This document shows, one piece after another, positions 19,660 through 28,689 of a DNA stretch of 36,214 nt. The position numbers were made by a program, and so were the translations under genes. Source of the DNA: Chara braunii (taxonomy: Eukaryota; Streptophyta; Charophyceae; Charales; Characeae); NCBI GenBank assembly GCA_003427395.1, contig BFEA01000272.1:1200970-1237183 (forward strand). Direction: 5' to 3'. The notes under the pieces were generated by a model. The model saw only the letters and a program-made list of their open reading frames with translations, ran no database searches and had not been told where the DNA came from. Position 1 is the first letter of the stretch. Each line of letters begins with the position of its first letter.

Positions 19660-19749
19660 TCCGCGTTCGGCCGGCTGAACGCGTCGAGAGGGGGTCCCGA
19701 AAGTTCGGGCGTTCGGTCCGTCCCGAACGTCGGCAACCCTCTATCTGAC
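18962..19749 (+). mobile_element. hAT-like non-autonomous transposon with 8-bp TSD
   Basis: Target-site duplication TACCTGAC (18962-18969) / TATCTGAC (19742-19749), 7 of 8 identical. Termini CAGGGTTACC (from 18970) and, reverse-complemented, GAGGGTTGCC (to 19741), so 772 bp in all. An 8-bp TSD and CAGGG termini fit hAT elements. Subterminal regions on both sides are rich in the motif CGAACG/TTCGGG, as expected of transposase-binding repeats. The inside is non-coding: a duplicated ~90-bp segment (around 19140-19235 and 19337-19430, sharing AAAGATGGYGGTGTCAAAAA), the core TTGAGGCAAATGCTGTTGAG, and T72 (19585-19656) before the right end. Confidence 0.8.
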
Positions 19750-21861
19750 TATTTTCTCGTCTATAGTGTTGTTGTAATTTTATTTTTTGCTCTAATCACT
19801 GTGCCTCTAGAATACCCTCGCTAAGGGCATACTCTCACTAGTACTGTCCAACTAGCTCCATGACACGAGTTGTAGTTGTTTTTTTCAATCCTTTTTTTTT
19901 TTTTTTTTCATTTTATCGGAGTAATAGAAAGGAAAATGCATTGGAACCCAAACTTGGCAAAACTCAGTGTGTAGTGAAATTCAGGGTCAACAAAATGAGG
20001 ATCGGAGGTAGTGGTGGTTTAAAACGCAAGAGTTTCAGGTAGGCCTAATGAACCGATAGAGTGATATGCCTCAGTTGGTGGTAGGACAAGTGGTTGGGAG
20101 TCATTAGTTTATCATTCAATGGAATGAGTAGGCCGCATATACAATTAGCACTATCGTTGTTGCTCCTGCTTGAAGGTGAGCTTTCGGTTGAAGAGGTGAA
20201 ACCGAGGGTCCTAAAGAATTCCTCCATCATAGAAAGGGCTAGGCCTAAGTTATGGAGGTGCAGGGAGGAAGATCTCAAGCTAGGCTATGGAAGTAGATGG
20301 ACGAAGAGAGTATAAAGTGAGAGGGGGGAAAAAAGAGGGAAGTGACGTCATAGACTTACGCTTGCTTATTTGGCTATGGTAAACCTTGATCTCCATTTTG
20401 TCCGACGCTGCATCTAGGAAACCTTTATTGGCTTAACCGGTTGGTCTTCAACTTCATAGGCAAGTGTGGGTATGTTGGCATGATGGGAGAGACACTTTTA
20501 TGTCGCTCTTCTTTCTATCTTATTTTATGCAATTGAAGGAAAAAAATATTTTATTTTCTGTTGGTGCTTTGATTTTATTGTAAATTTATATAAATGTCCT
20601 CCTTAGTAAGACTAGCAACATAATTAGGATATAGTTTTGTTTTCCTCTGCATTCTTGATTTGGGGCGCCATAATAAGCATGCCCACATTATTTTTGAACT
20701 TGCTTTAAAATTTGTCTGTACGTCTTGCACTTTAGGCATTGTCCTCATCCCTCACTAACAGTTCGTCTAACGACATTTATTGTCTTTTCAATTATTCGCT
20801 TTCTTTACTTTTGTTTTTGCTCGCACGTTATAATTTTTCTTGCCGACTTGCAAAAAAAAATGCTCAACTACCATTCCCACGTCTTTCCCCAACAATTCTA
20901 ACTATCTTGCTCCCTCTCCCCAACTTTATCTTTCTTGAAACCTTCTATGGTCCTTGTCTCTTTTCACGCCAAATTTCCCTTATATGTTACTTGATCTTCA
21001 TTTTTGCCTCCCTCCTTTGTTTCACCACATGATTCTTTTTTCATACCGATGCAATGTTTTTCCTTTGTAAACTATATTTCTTTCTGTCTCTCTTCTATGC
21101 TTGAGGTCAACATGAGTTGAGTGGCTGAAGCCTCAGACCTTTTGATATTTTGGCAAATAAAAAAAACTCGACGAGTTGATTGCAATCAGGCTAAGTCGAC
21201 ACATAGTTGCAACGAACTGTAGGATGTAGGCAAACATGCTTTATATTTGGGTTGGTGGACGGACGGTTGTCAGGGTATCGGTGGCTGCACGACGATGGAC
21301 TGTCGACGCTTGTACAATTTTTGAAGAAGTTTGTGGATGGATGAGAAAATGTGTAGAGTTGTTATCGTGATGTCTATCTCCTTGTCTCGAGTGTATTTAT
21401 TGCATAAGTGTATGGTGTGAGAATACTCGTTTACATGAATGAGACGGTGATGAATAATGTGCGAATTTAGTTGATTTCCGATGAGTTTTTATTATAAAAC
21501 AGTATGCATAGGTTTTTTAATATCTTAAGTTGATTTGCAACTAAAGTTTCGAGTATGTATAATGATCAATTTTTTCAAACTTATTTATATGTGATGTTTA
21601 CTTACTCTCAACAATATTGCAAGGGCGACTCCGTCAGACTGTTATTGTAAATGTTAAATGTCTCATGTCATGTGCCAAATTTCCCTTCCTGTAATGAACA
21701 ACGAAGAAATGTATGAGATCGAGATATGAGAAAAGTTATGACAAATATCCATCGTCTATATTTGTTCCACGGTGAATATCTATGCTTTGGTTTTGTGAGG
21801 TGAATATAAGTGCTTTGGTTTTACGAGGTCCGAATTTATAATTGTAAAAACTTTCTACCTG
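19750..21861. other. No gene seen
   Basis: AT-rich. Short T runs (about 19891-19908) and pyrimidine-rich frames (20739-21032) were examined. No domain, RNA gene or repeat end recognised. Confidence 0.5.
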
Positions 21862-22180
21862 TATAGCACATCAAACATGTTCGGAGCTTTTCCGAACGTC
21901 CGAACATATTCGGGTGTTCGGTCGAATGCCTCCCGAACGTGTTCGACCGAATATTGAAAAAAACAAAGACTTTTTTTTAGGTTTTTGATTTTTAACTTGA
22001 GTTTGGTTACGAGTTTGAGCATAATATTATTTTACATAATATATATTTTTTCCAGTTTTTTTTTAGATTTAAAAAATATATATATATTTTTATGTTCGCG
22101 TTCAGAGGGTTTTGGTGCTCTTTCACGTTCGGTCGTGAACGTTCGGGTTCGATCACCGAACCCGAATATGATGCTACACA
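21862..22180. mobile_element. CGAACG-type MITE-like element
   Basis: Left end near CATGTTCGG (21876-21884), right end near CCGAATATG (22162-22170), inverted with respect to each other. Left and right subterminal blocks repeat TTCGG, CGAACG and CCGAACGT many times, the same motif as the hAT-like element at 19.0 kb. The centre is AT-rich with TATATA runs. Exact ends are uncertain; outer TATAGCA/TGCTACA may extend the inverted repeat. No target-site duplication found. Confidence 0.55.
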
Positions 22181-22559
22181 ACGTTTTGAATCCCTTTTTT
22201 GTTTTTTTGTCATATCGTGAGCTTACAGTAGTCTCGTGACCCTCCAATGCTCCTCATTGCCCTATGATGTTGTGCTCAAAATATAGACATGGTGATCACT
22301 GTCAAGAGAGCGAGTTCGTTTATACACCCCGCAACGAGGTTTAAGTTAGCGAGGAAACCCTGTGGTTAAGGTCGTCCAACTCCAACTCCGTACCATACAA
22401 GCCATGTAAACATCGTCATCCTCCGCGATTGCGTGCACACCTCTAATGTTTCCTGTCTAAGAATGAAGAAGCAAGAACCTGAAAGATCATGATTAAATGT
22501 TGAAATGACTAAATAAGTGGGTCCCCTCTTCTTGACCATAATCAACTTAGCACGAGAAT
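22181..22559. other. No feature seen
   Basis: No gene or repeat recognised. It may include unrecognised 3' parts of the adjacent LINE remnant. Confidence 0.45.
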
Positions 22560-23030
22560 CAATGCATCACCCTCCAATCTCGCTCCTTTCATCGAAAAAG
22601 TACAATGCTTTTACCAAAAGGCACAAAGAACAACTTTCCGCCCAAGACTAAATATATTGCATGTAAAGCTGCTGGCTGGAGTAGGGTGTCAGGCCGGACA
22701 CATCAGTACTTGCCACTCCCATGACCATGGTGTGTTTGTATTACGCTGTTTTCAAATTTTCTCCCACCAACGCCACATTAGTAATACAGGTTCCGAGCAT
22801 TGAAGGAATATATGCCTATAGTCTCTGAGATTCGTTATCTGGGGAACTTAGTATAGCATGATTTGCACAAGCGGAGGGCTAGGCCTTTCTGTTCCATCCA
22901 GGCATGATCGATCAACCAATTATTGGTAGGTAGGCAATGATGTTTAATTTTTCATTGCAGTGAGTCGGAAGCTATTTTAGTTGCATGTCTTTTTGCAAAC
23001 CATTTTATGTGTCCGAATATAGCTTTTCCA
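22560..23030 (-). pseudogene. LINE ORF2 C-terminal remnant, third copy (minus strand)
   Basis: Translating the minus strand across several frameshifts recovers IKWFAKRHATKI, then HHCLPTNNWLIDHAWMEQKG, the zf-RVT start LCKSC, then ETIG...HIF-LQCSEP, MWRWWEKI, NIFSLGRKVVL and KGARLEGDA. These match, in order, the 5.1-5.6 kb region of the first LINE (for example HRCLPTNDWLIDR, EHIFMQCPE, NLFILGRRVVV, EGARLDG). At least three frameshifts and several stops break it into pieces shorter than 60 codons, so no open frame covers it. No tail module or poly(A) was found at its 3' side. Confidence 0.75.
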
Positions 23031-23844
23031 ATATTCTAATATTTCATCCATCTCCCCATTATTTTCTTCTTACTATGAATCCCCCACGGAGGGGACCAGT
23101 CGGGGGGGAGGGTTTGGAGGTCGGCGCGCTGGGTCCGTCTGCGCAGCTGCAACCCCTGCCCTCTAAGCGAGAAAACAATTTTTTTTTTTTTTTTTTTTTA
23201 GGGGAGTCGATTTCCGTGAGTTGAAAGGGTTACAAGAAAAAAATGCCGCCCTCGCCCCCCTCCCCCAATTTTTTATTGTGGAGGTGTGTGGATGTGCAAA
23301 GGTGCGCCTTTGCAAAAAAAAATAAAAAATTCGTTGACTGAGGGTTTTGTGGGGGGTTGGTTGAATTTGGGGGGGCCTCTTGAGTGTGTTCGCTGAACAG
23401 GGTAGGACGGGGGGAGGGAATGTTTAGGGGGGAGGGGGGTTGAAATGAACAGGCTTTTGGGGTGTTGGGTGTGGTCTTTGGGGGTGCGGGGTTTGGGCCC
23501 TTGGGGTTGTGGTACTTGGGCTCACTGTCTGTTCCGTTGTCATCCACATGGTAAATCACCACGTGACTGCGATATTAAGACAAATCGCGACCTTGATCTA
23601 AAACAACAACACGAAATGCGTTGCTGCCTATGGGTGGTGGTCCCCTACCACTGTCACCACGGCGCCACCGGAACCCAACATGATAGGCCTCGGTGAAACC
23701 CACCTTTTTTTTTTTGCATTATTTGAGTTTTTATTTGACACAAACGAAAAAAAAAAAAAAAAAACACAGCAAAACAAAGAAGACAAAGAACTACAAAAAA
23801 TAAAATAAAATCGTTTTTATTTATTTCTTTACTAGGAAGTTTTT
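23031..23844. other. G-rich low-complexity sequence, no gene
   Basis: 23090-23520 is very G-rich on the plus strand (GGGGGG runs) with T18-20 at about 23179-23199; A-runs follow at 23747-23764. Frames are compositional only. Confidence 0.55.
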
Positions 23845-24212
23845 CATGCCCGGCCGGGCACCCGGGCGTGACGTCCGGGCTAGAAGACCCCAAATCCGGC
23901 TTGTTTCATTTTTTTAGAGTTGGCTGTCAAGAGGGGAAAGGGGGGTATAAATTGGTTTTAAAGGGGCTAAGAAGGGTTAAAAGGAAGTCCTTTAGTGTGA
24001 TTTTGTTGTTTTTTTTAATCTCTGATTTGGTGATGAATTCTGATGTGACCCTCAGCCAAAAGTTGTTTGTATTTTAATTGCACACAATATATATTTTTTC
24101 CTGGAATATTTTTACTTTCATTTTTTTTTTTTTTTTTTTTTTTTGCACTGGGGCTGCCCAAAACCCTGTTCGAGGGTCATGCCCGGCATGGCACCCGGAC
24201 GTGTATCCGGGC
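23845..24212 (+). mobile_element. MITE-like element with GCCCGG palindromic blocks
   Basis: A ~36-bp GC block starting CATGCCCGGCCGGGCACCCG (23845-23880) is repeated in the same orientation, starting CATGCCCGGCATGGCACCCG (24178-24212). Both contain near-palindromes of GCCCGG and CCCGGRCGT. Between them lie the core motif TGTGACCCTCAGCCAAAAGT and a T-tract (24121-24144). As at 7.4 kb, the T-tract stands just before the right GC block. No target-site duplication was resolved. Confidence 0.55.
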
Positions 24213-24329
24213 ACAAGTTGGGTGCCCGGGCGCCCGAAAAAACAACCTAGTTTATTTATTGATTTTCTTCTTCGCTGTTTTGGTTTTTTATCTTTTATTT
24301 TTTACTGAAAAATAACCTTTTTCGAAGAT

Positions 24330-24450
24330 AAAAAATTGGGTTGTAAGGTTTGGAAAACCCCACAACCCTTTTTTTTTGGGGGGTGGGGAAAAATCCCCAA
24401 AACCCATGGCCGCGGCCACGAACGATGCATAGGCTTCCTACTTTAGCAAG
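24330..24450 (+). mobile_element. Right part of a CCGCGG-type MITE-like element
   Basis: GGGTTGTAAGGTTT pairs with AAACCCCACAACCC (about 24339-24370; 12 of 14 positions), the hairpin also seen at 7.56, 10.48 and 28.51 kb. It is followed by CATGGCCGCGGCCACG and GATGCATAGGC, resembling the right end of the 7.4-kb element (GATTCGTAGGC). Confidence 0.5.
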
Positions 24451-25286
24451 ACCCGAATTTTGCATGTGTGTTTACGTATGTCTCTTTTCTATCTAGCAGA
24501 TGATATCCACCTCGTAATGCTATTGTTTTGAAATAGATTGACTATTATGTCGCCTGGGTGTATCACATCACACTGCCAACCTGATTGGTGTTTCTACGAA
24601 AGGTCAACTAATCGCTTTCTCCGTAGGAGGGACCTTTTTCAAGAATGCGGACTTACAACAGAAAAACAACTTCTGTTGATTTTCGGGTCTAGTCAACATT
24701 AAAGTCTAACAACAACATTTATAAAAACATTGTCACAAAAACAACGATTTTGAACATGCATTATAATTTATTCAATTATGTTGTCACTGTGCAAACATCA
24801 CTTTTAAGATATCGATAATGTTGGAAGAACAAAGTTCAACGTTGCTGAAACTTTGATAATATCCATGAATGTGGCAACAAGTTTTATGATTTTGTATGTG
24901 AAAATGATATGACGTTCCTCACTTCAACATGATCGCATTAACTGCAAGATTGTGCAGGTCATTCAATTACGTGTCCCAACATGTGTGTACTTGAAACTTA
25001 AACGCTTATGCTTCACTGCGCAGTTGTCGTGCTGCTTGTCCACTTGCCCTATCGTTCGTTGCAATTGTTTGCATTTTGTAGTTCTATTGGGGTGAGAGTG
25101 TTGCCTGGTGCTTCGCTGAATTCTTGTTCGTTGCTATGTTTCGGTTAGGGACAGTCTGTCTCCAACATGTGCCAATTTGAAAAGATTCGTGACCTAAACC
25201 ATCAATACAAACTCGAAGATTATGTAGATTGTAAAGGGTCAGTCGCCTAAAGAGTTAGTGCAACTTCGATAAAACAATGTTCATCA
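24451..25286. other. No feature seen
   Basis: AT-rich; no recognised gene, RNA or repeat. Confidence 0.5.
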
Positions 25287-25427
25287 ATTTTATTTTGTTT
25301 TTTTGTCCAAAGACAGTCATGGTCTACTAAAGGGGGTGATACGAGCAACCCCATTTATCAACCCTCCGTAGTTGCTCTTGTCTATTGGTGGGGAGCTGCA
25401 CCTCTTGGAAATTGGGTCCAACGTCCC
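25287..25427 (-). mobile_element. LINE 3'-tail module, copy 9
   Basis: Head TCTATTGGTGGGGAG at 25381. Head stem TTGGA (25405-25409) / TCCAA (25417-25421): relative to CTGGA/TCCAG, a C-G pair has become T-A on both sides. Tail stem GGGGT (25333-25337) / ACCCC (25348-25352) with sense loop TGCTCGTATC, then an interrupted poly(T) (25288-25307) equal to a decayed poly(A). Confidence 0.7.
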
Positions 25428-25838
25428 ACTGATACAAAAATCAGGTACAACATGTAATTGTCCTGACGCTCTTTCCTGGTTTCGACTTACTCAATCCGCA
25501 GTCCAAACTAACTCCCTGTCCCCATCTCTGGGCTCGATACCCCAGCAAAGCGGTGTGTTCCGTCCACCTACTCGACCACCAGGAGCAGGTCAAGAGTCTC
25601 TCTTGCTGGTGATAGTCCCCGTGCCACATAACACGAACCGCGAGATACTCCGGGTGAGATCCTACCATAGGAGTCAGGTGAGGTGTTCCTGGCCACACGA
25701 CCCATTTACGACTCCGCTCGTCTAGTTGTTGCCTCAGGCTTGGTGTTGGGCCACTATTCTACTGTTCGAGCAACCCCTGTGCTCCCCATGATAGACCGGT
25801 CACCTGAGGCAGAGCTTGCCTCCATGAATTCTGGCGGT
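25428..25838. other. No gene seen
   Basis: Contains short inverted repeats (GCCTCAGG near 25733 and CCTGAGGC near 25803). Otherwise unassigned. Confidence 0.45.
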
Positions 25839-28214
25839 TGTGACGTTTAACCTTACACCCTGTTCTGTCTTCCGGTCAAAGCAATAAATTGTACGGAATA
25901 TGTCATGAAAGAACAAAAAATTCGGTTGTGCCAATGATTTTTGAGAACATTGAGTGAGGGGCCACAGATGAAACTAACTATAGCCGCGCGGGAAAGAAAG
26001 AGCGCGTGCCACTTTCAAACGTTCGCCTAATCCAAAAACTATCTTTGAACCTCCACGTGGGCTACTCATGTTTTTTTTTTAACGGAAAGGCGGCGACACA
26101 CACCGCTCGTGACAGAGTTCAGAATCCGACGTGGACGACCTCAGCCGGGTCGCTCTTTCCTTGTATTCGTTTTCACAACGTGTTCGGTAGCGGAACCCCT
26201 TTTCTCGATAACGCTCGGTGCGACGACAATCGCTACATAGAGTATTGGGCCAGTGAGGTGCTACTGCTGTCCATGAGATGACAATTAGTTCGTTAAAACT
26301 TAAAAGGCATAAAGAGTACGTGAGAAAGTGGGTATCGATAATGACAAAACCAACGCCTAAGAAACCCGAACACTTACTTCGGGAGGAAAATAGTAGCACA
26401 CCCCGCCGATTTTGGTGACGGCTTCCCGCAGGTCTCACTCACATACACGTCTCATTTCCTCGTTATACGGGAACAGTTCCAACGAGGATACAGGAAGTCA
26501 ACACACAGTTGGATCAGGACAATCGGTCCACATGGCATAAGCAAAACTGATCACGTAAGTCCACTCAAACAGTTATTCAATCAAAGAAGTAAACATTCCC
26601 AATGCTACGTGTTTTATTACCTTTCATCCATCAAGCGAACCGATAAAAAAAAAGTGAGTTTGATCCAATCAGAACGATAATCATCGTTCATTGAGTGAGT
26701 GGTGAGCATGCATTCAACGATACTTTACCGATACTCGTTTGTGCGAGATTCTGCTGAATTGAATAGGGACAAGTGAGACCGGGGAAGCATCATGATCAGA
26801 TCATTTAAACATCCATTAGGTAGATAGAAGCAAAGGGGAGAGAGAGAGAGTCATAACTTGACCGAAGAAGAGGACTGAGAAGGGAGAGAACTTTGATCAT
26901 ACAAACAAGCCTAAAAGGGACAACAACCGACTATTCGTCATGGACTCAACTTTAAAAAAACAAAAGAAGAAGAACTGAAAATCAAGGCGCACCTGCCTCT
27001 GCTCTTTGATAATGACCCCTGACCATACAACCACTCGTACATACACACCCTTCTTACTCAGGTACTGACGATTCGGAATGCCACATACCAACCTCCATAC
27101 CACAGCGATTGTCACCCCGCAAACTCAGGTTTTGCACCAACTTGCCCAGATCCCGCAGTTCGTTGCGGCCAACCGGCGCATAACCTTGCATACACTGCAA
27201 TGAGATCGTTAGGATTTTTCGACTCACTACTTGCACATCACCTAGCCACAACTTCCTTGAAGATGGCAGATGGGTCGAAAAATATTTTTCTGGACGCGCT
27301 TGCGGGTTTTATAATTGCGAAGAGGGAGATAGAAGATGAGAGGGAATGGGGCGGGGGTAGGAGGGGATGAAGAGAGAGTTTGGGGTAATCACCCGGGGAA
27401 AGCCATATTGATCCCCATGAGTCTGCAGCCAGTCAGATTACGGCATGACGGGAGTATCCTCCTGACACGATGTCACCAGACGACTCAAATACCCGGGGGA
27501 GGGGGATCGGTTGGCAGTTCCTGTATGGGGATGAAGACGGGAACAAGGAGAGCGCGAAGAGTAGTGTGGAGTGGGACCAAGATTCAGATGAAAAAGGAGC
27601 GGGAGAGAAGCGCAAAGGGACATAGGATGAAAAACAGTGACGGGTGAAGGAGAGGCACGAAGAAGAGAAGGGAGAAAATGGTATGGGTCATAGCGGCAAG
27701 CAGGGAAAGTTTGCATGCATGGCGTCGGTGCAGAAAAGAAAAAGGGACCGAAACAGTTACATTTCATTCATCCTGGTTCTAAAACTACTTCAACATTGAA
27801 AAGTTCAAAAGCAGTATCAACGGATTCAACGAGCGAAATTGAGTGCGTGAAAATCCTACGTCTATCTAACTTCCTAGTGCTGGAATTCACAAATCTTTCA
27901 AGGGTGGGTGCGGGAACATCCATTTGCAAGAAAGGACACATCAGCGGGAGGAGCACCCATAATTTCCGTAATTCCCAACTACCGAACAAAATTCCTATGT
28001 AGGTGCATGGATTGCCGAAAATAAATTACAAAGAAGTCGAAAAAGAAAAACATCATCTTAGTCGTGAGAGGGCCTGGTTGGCCTGCGATTCCGTGCATTA
28101 AGGTGATAGCAAAAGGACGGGTACTCCAAAAGCCCAAGAGAGAGTCAAAGAGTAGGAACAACAAAAACTCAGTGCTGCAAAAGATCGTTTGGGTACAGAC
28201 GCTGGTACGTCACA
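25839..28214 (-). mobile_element. LTR of a retrotransposon (3' LTR on minus strand)
   Basis: Bounded by TGTGACG (25839-25845) and CGTCACA (28208-28214), the same 5'-TG...CA-3' inverted ends as the solo LTR at 30.9-33.4 kb. The two are alignable: after the start both have AACCTYACRCCC and CTTCC, then TGTGCCAAKGATTTTTG, and later similar stretches around 26.2-26.4 and 31.3-31.5 kb. Lengths are close (2376 and 2456 bp). On the minus strand TTATAAAA (27307-27314) is a candidate TATA box at a comparable position. Outside the minus-strand 5' end lies a purine tract, so this is a 3' LTR with internal sequence to its right, not a solo LTR. The flanks show no TSD. Confidence 0.65.
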
Positions 28215-28354
28215 CAATCGCCCCTCTCCTAGTAGCTTGACGACAAATTCCCGCCGTAAATGTAGGGGTTTATCCAGATGTTTTATCATTTGTTGCTTGG
28301 TCCAGCTTCGGTCTACCCAGTACTCCGCTTCTAACAAGGCCAATAGCTGCTCCC
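28215..28354 (-). pseudogene. LTR retrotransposon internal coding remnant
   Basis: Minus-strand frame reading REQLLALLEAEYWVDRSWTK and LHLRREFVVKLLGEGRLCDV. It leads through the purine tract into the LTR, so it would be the C-terminal end of the element's last ORF. It is charged and probably helical. I do not recognise a gag, protease, RT or integrase motif. The upstream part is cut off by the GC-rich MITE-like element at 28355. Confidence 0.45.
28219..28230 (-). other. Candidate polypurine tract
   Basis: Minus strand AGGAGAGGGGCG ends four bases before the LTR start TGTGACG. A polypurine tract directly upstream of the 3' LTR primes plus-strand synthesis in LTR retrotransposons. Position and composition fit. 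Confidence 0.55.
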
Positions 28355-28685
28355 GCCTATGTGACACCCGCGGCCTAGGCCGCGGGCATTTTGGCTGCTG
28401 CGGCCAAGAATCTCAGCCGCGGCCGCAGCCGATGAGGCCCAATCCGCAGTCTGTTTTTTTAATATATTTTTTTTCCCCCTAAAAATACGTTTAAAAAAAA
28501 TAAAAAAATATGGGAGTGTAAGGTTCGGAAAACCCTGTGGAGGAGGCGGTGCGCAAGTTGCGGGCACGCGCCGATTTTCGGCGCGCGCCTCCGCCAGGCT
28601 GTGGCACGGCCACGCAAAAATTCGGCCGCGCGGCCTCGGCCGCGGACGAGGCCGCAGGATCCGCGGCCGACGGTGCCACGTAGGC
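28355..28685 (+). mobile_element. MITE-like element with GCCTAYGTGRCACC termini
   Basis: Terminal inverted repeat GCCTATGTGACACC (28355-28368) and, reverse-complemented, GCCTACGTGGCACC (28672-28685), 12 of 14 identical, giving a 331-bp element. Both ends hold CCGCGG/GGCCGCGGCC palindromes; a GCGCGCCGAAAATCGGCGCG palindrome lies at about 28570-28589. It also has the GGGAGTGTAAGGTTCGGAAA hairpin shared with other elements. It sits between the LTR element's internal remnant and the LINE. No target-site duplication was resolved. Confidence 0.65.
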
Positions 28686-28689
28686 TTCC

